DNA from: Ophiodon elongatus
Taxonomy: Eukaryota > Chordata > Actinopteri > Perciformes > Hexagrammidae
Reading direction: 5' to 3'
DNA length: 64,000 nucleotides
Assembly: GCA_016806645.1 (NCBI GenBank)
Contig: JACSYO010001502.1
Coordinates: 945,501-1,009,500, forward strand
Part shown: piece after piece, positions 48,019 to 59,168 of the stretch
Numbering within the stretch: the first letter of the stretch is position 1
Layout of the letters: each line of letters begins with the position of its first letter
The notes under the pieces: generated by a model
Seen by the model: the letters and a program-made list of their open reading frames with translations, nothing else
Told to the model about the DNA's origin: nothing
Database searches by the model: none
Position numbers and translations under genes: made by a program

Positions 48019-51000
48019 CTGTATGTGTTTTGCAAGCAAGAATAGAAATAAATCAACACTATAATCGTGTAAATTCATTTCGTAAATGACATTTAAAGTT
48101 TTCCTTCTCTTCACACTTTTCTTTTCCATTTCAGTCTTATTTTTCTCTCACCTCCATGAGCATTGCTGACACCACTTCTCCTGAGGAAAGAGAATAGGCC
48201 GATTAGAAATGATTGCCTGCTTGTCCCTGTTGCCATGTCTCCGAAACTTTCTCACAACTGTTTTGCATTATCGTCGTTCACTGCAGTGATCTTCTCATCT
48301 GCATGGTGGCAGCCCTAACTCCAGCACAAGGACAAGAAATTGGACCTCAGCAGGTAGCTAAATGTGCCTTCAATCCCTACAATCCTTTTAATCTTTCATC
48401 AATCATGTGGAAGCAGTTCGGAGTCCTGATCCTATTACGGGTTGAGGGGAATTGCTTGAATTGACAAACACAAGAACTGCAGTGAAAGTTTGCCATGCAA
48501 GAAAGTTTTGATGGAAGCTGGGGTTGGCTTGGCCAGTTGACGAGAAAAGCCTCAAACTGGTACTGAAAAAGAAAGCAAACAAACAATCGGAAATGGTATT
48601 GCAATTTCCGTCATCATGAGAGGAAATCAAGAAACAGAGAAGGTTTTAGAAATTGTAGCACTGAAAGTGGCCATCACCGATTCAGCGGGGCCAAATGCAG
48701 TGTAAACCCTGAATAGTGTCTGAATTTACAAAGTGTTCTCAAGCCAAGTTGCTCTTAAGTGGCCAATTTAGGAATAAAGCAGAAGAATAATGGGCAGTTC
48801 ATCACAGCTGAAAGTTTCTCTAATCGTGATTTACCAAACATTTTAGGTCCAAATGTGCCCCCACCTCAAGACTAATGAGCTGGAAAGCTGATTTAGAGTA
48901 AGTAAGGGTGTTGTTATTACAGAGATGGTGTTGCTATGCTGCAACGAGCTCTACATCACACATTTGCTGCCTCAGGTTTGTAAAGCAGAATGTAATTGAG
49001 ATAATGGTGGTTCTAATATATGAAATATTTCATTGGGTGTTGATATTGAGCCAATACATAATATGAATTCCAAACATAATCAGTTATTACTGGCAATGCT
49101 AAATGCCAAAATCTTTCACAAGTATAATTTCTCATTATTTACACTGATAATTTAGTCCTCTCTTTGAGCAATATGTGTTGTGATTATAACTCACATTTTT
49201 TAATTTTTTTAAAGAATACCCTCTGATTTTATACTTATTACAGGGAACATCTTGAACATTTTCATTTTTTATTTTTTGTGTGTTGTGTGCCTCAGATATT
49301 TTCCACTGTCGTCATAACGTGCGTTCTCAGTTTCTTTTCTTAAAGCCATTAAGTTCAGTTGTGTTCAAACCGACACATTGCATGTAGTAATGGCATATTG
49401 TGGCCATTGTTGACCTTATACTATTATTAGCTTTCTTGCTCACAGACAGTAAAGCAGCCATCACAGTTTTGACACTGATGCGTTGAATCTGACTCATCAA
49501 GAAGATACCAAAATTTGCATAAGATTTGGGGTTTTATTCATCGAGCTGAGAAGGCATTGACTGCTAACAGAACCCTCCCTACATGTTCATAGGACATAAG
49601 CTTTTGGATGTTAAAATGTAAGTACAGGGTGTACTGGTGGTTGGATGGATGGATGGTAGTCCCGCGATACCAGACAATTAGAGATCTCCGTCTACTGAAT
49701 AGGTAGCCACTTGAGCGAAGCGTTTAAAGACTGACTTGTGAAACGGAGAGGTAAATATTTTGAATTGTTCAGTCATCCATTTCATATTTTATAGAAACAT
49801 ACCTCTATTGTACCAGTGATGGATATATATTGTTCTCATCTTCCAAAAGATGATAAAAGTCACCCATGCTCTACAGCATTACAAATGTATTACACATATT
49901 AAGAAACCACATATAGCATGCCTGTGCTTTCTAATGGGGAAATCAATTACAAAGAAATAGGAAAGGGAAAGTAAAAGGGAAAAAGAAGGGAGTGGGGTGC
50001 AGCATAGCCAACGTTGCCTAATTAGGAGTTTTATGGGGCATATAATTTGAGTCACAGCACTAAGGATTGATTCAAAAGCAAATACGTATTTTTTTCTTTG
50101 GATATAACAAGAATACAGTGCTTCAGACTGAAATCTCACAAGTTAATTGCCCCTGATTAAGTTATTCAGTGCTCTGGCTTTAAATAGTTCATAATTTATA
50201 TTATTATTACACAGATCAAATAATTGTGTCTACAGTTTCAATGTCAATTGATCTGATATTTGATAATGGCAAAGTGAGGAGTTATGGATCTTAAGTAACA
50301 CAGTTAAAAGATGTTTTGTGCATACCGTCTCCATCCATATATATACTGTACAGCAAGTTCTAATTGTAAGTGGTTATGAAAGCAGATGAATATGCACGTT
50401 CACGTCACATAATTGTCACTTCCCTGAACAGGTACTATATCTCCGTCTGGAGTTTTGATGGGAACAGCTGTACAGCTGTGATATGAATACATTTGTTGAT
50501 TTGTTACATATTTCATTCATTTTAGTCCTTCCACTTCCTGTCTTTGTTTGTTCTATAGTTCTGCCTGCCAGCAGGAGGTCCTCAGGTATCCATTTAGAAC
50601 TTCCAATAGACAGTATATTTTGTTGCCCTAACTACTGAACTATTGAAACTAATGGAGACATAGACTTAATTCAAGATCCTAAGGGGATGGTCAGGAAATC
50701 AATTAAAATTTAAGTGACAGGAATAATGTTCAGTGTTGGCAGATGCTTGCACTCTCTAAGTGCCTTCTTGTTTCTACTATGGATATGTTATACTTCTTAA
50801 ATGCAGTATTATTTAACATCAGCCAATGTTGTTACTGGTATCTGTGCATGTTCAAATTATTGTTTTATTCTATATTTCTATTTTCTTATTCTTTGCTGCT
50901 GCAGTGACCCAGTTTATCCACAGAGATCATTCATTTTGCATTTTATTTTACTTTAAACCTTTAATATTTATTTTGTTGTCATTTGGAGGCAGCGTAAAAA

Positions 51001-51030
51001 AGTAGTGAACACTGGCATATTGTCACCTTT
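48019..51030. other. No gene recognised; short (GGAT)n at 49643-49656
   Basis: A+T-rich DNA with three and a half GGAT units at 49643-49656. Overlapping minus frames at 48377-48630 are in different phases and lack domains. Confidence 0.45.
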
Positions 51031-51039
51031 TAAGTTCAA

Positions 51040-51290
51040 GCAAACAGTTGCTTACGTTTTCTTCCAGAAGATAAAAGCGACATAATTTATTTGAAGTCAT
51101 ATTTCTGGCCATCTCTGGAAAGTTAAGTCCAATATTCTCTATTTTAGCTCTGTTTTTTTTCTCCTCCAACTCCTGCAAGAAATATTTGGCTCTTTATCTG
51201 CTAAATGCTCCACTGTGTTCACCAGCTAGTTGCTAGCTGTGTCTGTCTGCTGTCTATGGTGCTGAGCAGGTAGTGTACGGTGGGGTGGAG
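51040..51290 (+). repeat. Interspersed repeat, copy B (related to 5205-5425)
   Basis: The same ordered words as copy A: GCAAACAGTTG, TTTTAGCTCTG, CTCCTCCAACTCCTGC, AAGAAATATTTGGCTC. This copy keeps the part CTGCTAAATGCTCCACTG, TGTTCACCAGCTAGTTGCTAG and GTGCTGAGCAGGTAGTGTAC, which I recognise as a common dispersed fish repeat. Its superfamily is not clear from the fragment. Confidence 0.65.
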
Positions 51291-51689
51291 TATGGGTGGT
51301 GTATGTGTGACTCCATCCAGTATCACATTGTTTACACACCGTCACTGATACGATGAAAATAACGATTACACAAGTTTTAATGCTAGGCCGAATAGAAATA
51401 GTTGATAAATTGGCTTAAATAGCAATGTTCCTTAAATCAGGAGTGTTCTTTTGTACCAAACACAAATACCTAATTGCAGTTTGTTGATGGCTGGATGAAA
51501 ACAGCCCAATGGGTTTATCATGCAGATCACAGCTTTACTCGGCTTTAAAATTTGTGATTTTGGATGTGACGTACGTAACGCAATCAATTCTGTTTGATTG
51601 TCGAGTACAGACTACCACCGTCAGCTACAAGATGTAACCTGCATCAATTTATTTTTCACACATGGGGCCACATGAAAGGTAGTGTGTAA

Positions 51690-52290
51690 CCAGTGAATAA
51701 CAGCCTACAAGCTGCAAACATGAACCTGAATGCAGCTGCTCAAACTGGCCTCTTTCCTCCCGTTGCCTGGGTCAACAGCAAATCTCCCATTCCCACAATG
51801 GCACGGCCACAATACCAGGCTAGTCTTCAGTTTTACATTTGAAAGCATATTTAACTTTTCACTCATCCATTCACAGCCCGTGAGCAGTAAGACTCTGAGC
51901 CTGGCCAAGATTAGCTTTTGGCAGACAATGCAGTGAATTAAAGGCCACACATGGCCCCTCTCTTGTTCTCTGGTTGACCAAACACACTTCCAGGGCCAGG
52001 AACTCTTGACCAGTCTTTTAACCCTCAAGGAGAAACTAGGAATGGGAGATAAGTATATGGCAATGGATTTAGGACCCAAAGTTGGCCAGACAAAAGTGTT
52101 GTCAGATGGAACAAGACAGATGGTCTTGTTCCTCGCTAACCTACCAAACTCTAGTGTCAGAGGTTTCAGCAGAGGTTGCGAAAACACTCGGGCAGATTGT
52201 CAAATGCTAAAATATTTAGTTGTATGCATTTTAGTTGTCCATTCAGACATAAGGGAGCCTGTTAGTGTCTCAGTGCCAAAAACATATTCA
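51690..52290. promoter_or_regulatory. Candidate conserved non-coding element with a 160-codon chance frame
   Basis: The minus frame at 51705-52187 (160 codons) is the longest non-repetitive frame in the window, but two + frames (51730-51936 and 52006-52299) oppose it, and it has no domain, signal peptide or splice evidence. The DNA is even and non-repetitive (CACAATGGCACGGCCACAAT, GAATTAAAGGCCACACATGG). It lies about 0.5 kb upstream of the CpG-rich island. I favour a proximal regulatory block over a gene. Confidence 0.33.
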
Positions 52291-52385
52291 TGTGTTTGAC
52301 GAGAAACATCACAGTTAATATTCAGCAGCTGTTGCTGTTCCTACTTACATGTTAATATACAGTATATAAGTGTGTGTGTATGTGT

Positions 52386-52503
<118 letters not shown>

Positions 52504-53039
52504 TATCATAGTTATGACTTGGCACATCAAAACTAGGACTTTGTATGACTTTTAATCATGACTCAGTGTCTCATAATTCACATTCACTTTTTGTTGAAAT
52601 AGCTTGTTTGTCTGAAGAAAATTCTGCATAGTCACTTTAAAACACATCCATAAAACAGATAGAGTCATTTAAAAATAAATACAAAGCGTGTTGAAGGTTA
52701 ATAACGTTTGCACATCGTAATTCCCTGTATGCTTTTTTTGTTTTGTTTTATTAGGCACAAGATGTTTTTCGGGGAGGAAAAACAGAACCGGGCATATATT
52801 TGGAGGGACTCTGGCTCAGCACCGAAGGGGGCGACCACGCACAGTCGCACACCCATCCCTGCTCCAAAGTCGTAATTGTAAATCGTGAGGGGCCACGCAG
52901 CTTGTCATTCCCCACCATATCGGCCGCCGTGTCACCTGATCTCGCTCCGGGGACTATTTCACATATTTCTCCCGACGGGATTTCCACGGCGTTCAATTAG
53001 GTGAGCGCGTCGCTAATGGACATCTTGGACGGCCGCCTC

Positions 53040-53392
53040 TCGCATCCATGTGTGCCTCTCCGAGAGCGCTGTGAGCAGCAGCAGCAGTAGCGGCAGCACC
53101 TTGGAGCAGCAGCACACGCAGCAGCAGCAGCAGCAGCAGCAGGAGGAGGAGCAGGAGGAGCAGGAGGAGGAGGAGGGTCTTTTCCCCCTGCCGTACCGTG
53201 TCGTGCACAGTGGAAATACACTCGCCTGCTCCGGGTACTATCAAAACGAAAGGGAGGGAAGAAGAAGGAGACGAAGGAGTAGAAGCATAAGGGCTTTTTT
53301 TTTTGAGGAGAGGGGGGGAGGAAGCACCTCAGACTATACTGGTGAATTGTCAACGGGACAGGCCTGCTAACATTGGATGTGTCTTCAGAATG
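53040..53392 (+). other. Candidate first exon ending in ATG
   Basis: The exon would end CTTCAGAATG and be followed by GTAAGG, a good donor. The ATG is in strong Kozak context (A at -3, and G at +4 if the next exon begins with G), so translation could begin at the last codon of the exon and continue in a later exon outside the window or unrecognised. An in-frame-independent ATG at 53376 (ATGTGTCTTCAGAATG, then GT) is an alternative start, giving MCLQN plus one base. The upstream part would be 5' UTR containing GCA and GAG repeats. The 5' end is arbitrary; I see no defensible TATA box. The host gene is not recognised. Confidence 0.4.
53074..53176. repeat. GCA then GAG trinucleotide repeats in the putative 5' UTR
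   Basis: (AGC)n, a break, (GCA)9 or so, then (GGA/GCA)n. Read as protein it gives a poly-Ser, poly-Gln then poly-Glu run in the + frame 53050-53370, and poly-Leu or Ala/Pro on -. These frames are more simply explained by the repeat. Confidence 0.9.
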
Positions 53393-53582
53393 GTAAGGTT
53401 CATTTTGGCGAGATTTTTTTGGCAGGGTTGCAGAAATGTCTATAAAAGAAACAGACAGCTGCACACAAGTATCACGCAGTAGAGGAGCGCATACGGACAA
53501 CTCATGTAGGGAGCCGCGATCACTTGGACTGCGTGGGTTTTTATTTGCAAATGCACCGTTTGTTTATGCCGTATTTTTATAC

Positions 53583-53583
53583 A

Positions 53584-53614
<31 letters not shown>

Positions 53615-53615
53615 T
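53583..53615. repeat. A10 plus (AT)12 microsatellite
   Basis: A homopolymer followed by an AT array, placed inside the CpG-rich island and splitting it in two. Confidence 0.93.
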
Positions 53616-53768
53616 TTACCAATGTGCCCTTTTTACCCGCACGGTATGCCTCGGACAGGGAGGGATCAGCGGTGCCGCGGCACGGCGCGGCAGCCTACCT
53701 GCTCCGCGGTGCTTTAGCCGCCTAAAGGGTTCCGTTAGACCGCCTTGACATCGCACTGTGTGGATTTT

Positions 53769-53778
53769 AATGGTAAGG
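53769..53778 (+). other. Second ATG-GTAAGG junction
   Basis: AATGGTAAGG at 53769-53778 exactly repeats the 10-mer at 53389-53398. It could be the end of an alternative first exon that also stops at its ATG, or simple coincidence. Confidence 0.3.
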
Positions 53779-53960
53779 GGATCAAAAAGTCCACCGTTGC
53801 CTTTCAGAGCAGACTCGGGAACAGGGATGGCTGTGCAGCGCGTCCTCACTAACGTGAGCTCGGCACATACATAAGGGATGAAGACGGACGAGGACTTGCT
53901 CTCTGAATGGAGAGGTGGGTGAACGTGCCCTGCTGTATGGAGACTAAATATGTGCACAGA

Positions 53961-54621
53961 GCTCGTCTTCTATAGCGGTGTCTGTATGGGCTGCCAGTTG
54001 CATCACTATGAACGCAGCTGGCGCATTTAAAGGCTATATAATGTCTTGTGCTTTTGATTGGGACTTTAGCCTCCCCACCCTTTTTTATACAGGTGAGTCC
54101 ATAGTGCACTTTAAAGTAGCCTGTATATGGTCGTGTAGCACTACCAACCCAGAGGGTTGTGTACGAGTCTGCTGGTCTCGTTTTAAATAGAGAAATGCTT
54201 GGTAAGGCTGAGGGAAAACTGCATAGCTGATAGTTTTGCTGAAATAAATAATACAATTCACAAACGGGTTTTCTTCCCAGAAAATACTGTGGTTTTAACA
54301 ACATGAAAACAAATGAAACATCATTAACTAAATCTGGTCATAGGTAATGTTAAATTACATTTGAGATGAACCATAATGCAGTTTTACGATTCTGTTAAAT
54401 TTATGAGGCAAAGCCTTAACAACTGCATCATCACATGGGGTCGCAATCAAACCAATTAAGTCAGGTGAAACATATTCAGAGACCCCTGCGTTAGAATGTT
54501 CTGCAGTTCTCAAATATTTGAGACTGGAGGAGTAAAAGCGTGAGTGGGACCCCTGGGAGTCATTGTTGGGGCCCTACACACAGCTTAGACCAGCTCTGCA
54601 CTCTGATTGGGCACGTTGTAA

Positions 54622-54622
<1 letters not shown>
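53961..54622. other. No gene recognised; edge of the island
   Basis: The 151-codon minus frame at 53849-54304 has no domain and runs from A+T-rich DNA into the island. Treated as chance. Confidence 0.45.

Positions 54623-54712
<90 letters not shown>
54623..54712. repeat. (AC)45 microsatellite
   Basis: A perfect 90-bp AC array, the longest dinucleotide repeat of this type in the window. It creates a spurious His/Thr frame. Confidence 0.98.
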
Positions 54713-54714
<2 letters not shown>

Positions 54715-55600
54715 TGGCGTAGTGATGTAGTAGCACTCATGCTGGTTATATATATAGTTATATATTATATTATAGAGTTAGATTTTATCACAGCAATATA
54801 GATTATTGGTGTTATATATTAATGGATAATTTCTCCAATATTAAGCAAAAAGTATACCTAGTAAGAGTTGTGTAAAATGTTAAATAAAAGGGACCTGATC
54901 TTTAACTGAACAGTAGTTTACACCTGTGTGTCAAAACAAGTCGATCAAAAAAGGAAAACTGCCCCATTGTGATCAAAGTGAATGTTTTAAAGATTAACAT
55001 TAAATTGAAGGGAAAAAAAATACGTTGGCATTTTCAGTCTGAATTCGTAGTCAAACTTTTTTTTTTTTTTCATGCAGTGCAGACATTAGAACCATTTAAA
55101 AAAAAAAAATCTCTGCATGGGGGAGATTTCTTTTTCACATATAGCAGAGCTCACAAGTGGCGCCGTGGGCCGTAGCAGGTTACATGACCTCACATATTGG
55201 AGGTTAAATCCAAGGGAATCCAGGGGCTCCTCGTCCTCCATGGCAAGTGTTTGGTGGACTCATCAAATGAAAAAGTCTGAAGTTGTTAGGTCCCGCTGAG
55301 GTTAACCTTTGTAGAACAAGGCTGCATTCTCCCAGTTGTCTTTGTCGTGCTGATGAGCTCTGAGAAGCAGCCTCAGCACTGGTTCTCTGCATGATAAGAG
55401 GGGAAACAACCCTCCCTTTGTGATCACAAATGAAAAATCTGTTGCACGTCTTTTTTTTCTCCTTTTGTCGTCGTTTCATTGTGATCCGAAACACAGCTAG
55501 TCTCCAAAGGACAGATTGTGGAAAGAAAGGTGACATGCAAGTTGCAGTTGGACCTTGTTACATTCCATAAACGATTGTCGTGTTTAAACTAACGTACGGA

Positions 55601-55628
55601 GGGGGTGGGTGGGGGGGGTGGGGGGGGG
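55601..55628 (+). repeat. Very strong G-quadruplex motif
   Basis: G5-T-G3-T-G8-T-G8: four G-runs separated by single T loops on the + strand. Motifs with all loops of one base are among the most stable quadruplex formers. It lies about 2 kb downstream of the CpG-rich island. Confidence 0.9.
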
Positions 55629-55699
55629 CAGAGCGATGACAGAGAAGAAACAATGAAATGCCTCCGTCCCTCTGGAGTTTTCCAGGGGGATTTTGTGTG

Positions 55700-56100
55700 T
55701 TTCAAGTAATAATTGTTGTGAGAACTGTACGGTCATCGAGAGAGGGAATGGCTGCTTTTGAGGGAAAGGGATACGTGGGAGTGGGATGGTTGAAGACAGT
55801 GAGAAGAGCATGCCCATAGAAATGATATCATGTTAATTGAAAATAAGTCAGTTCAGTAAAAACTACTATATTTGATATTTACATGTAAATTACACATCAT
55901 TTGTTTTCCTGTTAATTCGTACAGTCAGTGATCCTCACCTGCTTTTTCAATTTGGCAGCATCGCGTGTAACAAAGGGAGAGGTGGACTGTTTAGCCTGGA
56001 GCATGTTTGGTTGAAGCTGCAGTCTGTCATCTTGTGATTTATCACACATAGAACTGATGGGTTACACCACTTTATTGGACATGAAAGCTAACCCCCACCC
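55700..56100. other. No gene recognised
   Basis: Plain A+T-rich sequence between the G-rich motif and the second AC array. Confidence 0.45.
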
Positions 56101-56102
56101 CT

Positions 56103-56104
<2 letters not shown>

Positions 56105-56176
<72 letters not shown>
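56105..56176. repeat. (CA)36 microsatellite
   Basis: A perfect CA array of about 72 bp on the same strand as the array at 54623-54712. Confidence 0.97.
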
Positions 56177-56177
<1 letters not shown>

Positions 56178-56179
56178 CC

Positions 56180-59095
56180 CCCTAATGTTGACAGCAGATC
56201 TCCAGACTTTGTGTGATAAGTTGAGGACACTGCAGAAATCAAAAGCATGCGGTGTTACCGAGTGACCAACTGAACAAAGCAGTTTTTTCTTTGTGGATAG
56301 TAACCATTTTTTCCCTTATTAGTAGCATCTGATAGCTCCTATCAACAGATATATTCAAAGACCTCAGATTTATGTCTGCAACTTCACAACAAATCTCTAT
56401 TTCGTGCTTCATATGCTGCATCCTTCTAATTGGGCAAGCAGAGAACTGAAGTTATTTTAGTTTAGTTATTTTTGTGGCTATTGTGTGACCTGGGTTTTTA
56501 AAATAGAATTCAGTTGTTTGTTTGATGCAGTATGTGTTTTTTGTGCATTTAGCCCAATCAGAAAGGATTATGGGTTCCTTGTGAGATGGTGAGTCAAATG
56601 ATTTAAAGTGACAGACAAAAGCTAAAGAGTTTTTAAACAAAAAATCAAAATGATGATGAGAGGAAATGTTGGATCTTTGTCTCATATCATACTATTTACT
56701 TATTGAAAAATGAAAGGAAACATGAGGAGAACAAATAAACATTTGATCTCAAACCTAAACAAACCAAAGGCTTGCATTTTGATGATAGCTAATAACAGCA
56801 TGACACATTATATAGATTTGGTTGTATTTTTCTGGTTGCGTCTCCACATTCTGTTATCCTGGAGCACTCCAGTCCTTACTTTTTCCTCAAAAACGATCAG
56901 ATCCATTTTTTTCAAAGAAGTGGAATCTTACACCTGTTTGGTTCTCTGAAAGTCAAAATCACTCAAACAAAGTACTCGAGGAGTGCGATTGAGGTTGAAA
57001 TTATGCACTTGAGCCCCCAGACACAGAGTAGCGTTTCTTCTCCCTGGTGCACGGCAACAGACTCCCCTTTGTGTCCGACATTTCATAGTACGCATGGAGC
57101 AATTTTTAAGATGACTCTCATTGCCGCGGAAGCTAATGACAGTCTGCAGGTGTGGTGCTCATTATCCTTACATACGCTGCTTTGATATATTCCAGTCCGC
57201 TCGATGCCACTGTGGAGTATTATCCTGTTCATGTTTTTCTTAAAATCTGCTTATATAACTTTGGATCATTTTAGAGTATTTTAGAGTCACAGAACCGAAG
57301 TGAGAGCACATCCACAGTGATGGCCAGTGTTGGAAGTCCCACTTTATGCATTAACCCTGCATATCATACATTAATAATGCAAACAGTCCTTTGTGAATGT
57401 TACACAGAAGAGATCATTTTGTATATATTTTTTAAGTAACATTTCCCACCAGTTCTTTTTTTTTTAAATATATATATATATTTATTTCCTCCTAATTCTT
57501 GATTTAATTTGTTGAGGATGAAGAAGAAAAAAACCCATCACAGGGACTGTTTTGTCTGCTTCTGTGGGTGACACATAAAGATCACCAGTTTATGACACAA
57601 GACTTACAGCTCTGGACATGTTCAGAATGATGACCACAGGGTGCGTCAGAATAATGGAGTAAAGGTCATTCCCTCAGATGTATGGATCTGTCTATGTACC
57701 TTAGACAGACAAGTTAGGCTCCATCCCAGTTCGCCTACTTTACACAGTGTGCTTGTTCTAATCTGTACATCCACTTGTACAAAGTTGTCTCGGTGCATCA
57801 CTACAAAGATACCACAGGGGGTAGAGTACATCCGCTCCTAGTTTACATGCATCACAGAGACATAAATCAAATGCTGATGAGGCTAGCTAGATCAGAAACG
57901 CACTAGTGTGACTAATGAAAAAAGAAAATGTGGTGCTTGGCAGATTTCGCCCCAAATGTGCAAATAAAATGGTGACTTGTGGCTACAACTAAGTTCAACC
58001 CCCCACCCCCACCCAACCACAATTTGCTCTGATAGAACATGTTTGGCATTGCTGGCCTCACAAACCTGTTTGTTTGATTGCCCATCATGCACTGAAATAA
58101 CTCTCCGCTGATGGAGAGAAATTGAGAACGATCAATTCAAGCTGCTCCCAACAACGGCTCACAGACTGACTCTGCCCAACTGTCGGGTCAATGTGTTTTA
58201 CACCACTACAGTTAAATGCAGTGCAGCAAATTGCCCCGCTCGCGTTGCTGCACATGCACTATGTGGCCTGCCGCAGCCATGGGCAGCAGACGAAGAGGAC
58301 AGGGATTTGACGATTGAACTTCAAATCATGTTCAATTTGAGAAAAAATAAAAATAAAAGCGACAGCAATAATGAAATATCCTTACAGTTTTTGAAGGTCG
58401 CATTATGAGGGCGATGTAGCTGACAGGCATCTCGTCCCCTGCAGCTATCGTACTAACAAAGTGGCATCTTGTGTTTTCTGCATCTTCGAATCCTCCCATC
58501 AGAACAGCCTCCCTAGTGGCATTTCATCATGACCTGGATAATCTTATGCAAGATAGTGAAACGGCAGTTAATTTGCAGGTAATTAAACCCCAGTGACTTA
58601 CAGTTGGATAAGCAATACAGTAAGGCTGCAGTCAGTATGGCTGTGTGATGCTTTGAATGATTATCTAGCAACAGCACTATCAGGACTTTTCAAATTTTAC
58701 AATGAATGTATGGCGATGCTCGCTTACCTATATCCAACACAGTAGAATGCTTTGTAGTGAGGAGACGTGGCAGCTCATACGAATTGATATCTACTGATAT
58801 TCTTCTGATACTGAGTTGTGGATGTTTCATTTTTTTTCCCCCCTATCACAGCAGTGAGTGGTGGGTTTAATAAACTGCCATGGTGTCTCTGTTTTCAGCA
58901 GTGCTGTGTATGCTGTCAGCTCGTCTCACGAACATGGGATTTCATCAGCTGTGATTTATTTGCATCATTGAGGGAGCAGGTGCTTCTGTAGTTTGTAGTT
59001 GAAAAAGGGAAGGTTGTTTGGAGGTCTGTGGCTTGTAGTTCGAAAGCAGACACTGATATGGATATGCACCAATTTTTCAATTGTTTCTATTCCAA
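56180..59095. other. No gene recognised; possible intron
   Basis: Short frames only (79 codons on + at 56710-56949, 71 on + at 58193-58408). C-runs at 57999-58018 give a weak quadruplex motif on -. A short (AT)n follows a T/A run near 57457-57481. If the promoter at 53 kb is real, this is first-intron sequence. Confidence 0.45.
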
Positions 59096-59100
59096 ATATA

Positions 59101-59166
59101 CAGTACCAGTAAAAAGTCTCATTCACATTGAATGAGAAGGTGTGTCCAAACTTTTGACTTGTACTG
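59101..59166. mobile_element. 66-bp Tc1/mariner-type fold-back MITE
   Basis: CAGTACCAGTAAAAAG at the left end pairs with CTTTTGACTTGTACTG at the right, flanked by TA on both sides (59099-59100 and 59167-59168), the Tc1/mariner target duplication. The inner TCTCATTCACATTGAATGAGA is itself a palindrome, and GAAGGTGTGTCCAAACTTTTGAC is the well-known terminal wording of a fish Tc1-like family. The left arm lacks about 13 bp matching TTGGACACACCTT, so the copy was once a near-perfect hairpin of about 80 bp. It has no coding capacity. Confidence 0.85.
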
Positions 59167-59168
59167 TA

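Larger units (their letters stand above)
52750..53960 (+). promoter_or_regulatory. CpG-rich island, probable promoter of a gene extending rightward
   Basis: By eye this is the most CpG-dense kilobase in the window (GTGAGCGCGTCGCTAATGG, GGTGCCGCGGCACGGCGCGG, CCGCGGTGC, AGCCGCC). Vertebrate promoters and first exons often look like this. Direction is inferred from two donor-like junctions on + (53393 and 53773) and from the lack of equally good ones on -. The gene cannot be named. A small upstream-type frame starts at 53878 (MKTDEDLLSEWRGG then stop). Confidence 0.55.

Noticed and set aside
51705..52187. 160-codon open frame on - as a gene
   Set aside because: No domain, signal peptide or splice evidence, and two + frames oppose it.
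53050..53370. 106-codon Ser/Gln/Glu-rich + frame as a coding exon
   Set aside because: Composition is dictated by trinucleotide repeats. It stops before the donor at 53393 and more likely belongs to a 5' UTR.
52997..53500. 167-codon open frame on - as a gene
   Set aside because: Its Ala/Pro and Leu runs are translations of the GCA/GAG repeats; the rest has no domain.
53849..54304. 151-codon open frame on - as a gene
   Set aside because: No recognisable domain. It crosses from the CpG-rich island into plain A+T-rich DNA.
54540..54722. His/Thr-repeat + frame
   Set aside because: Translation of the (AC)45 array.
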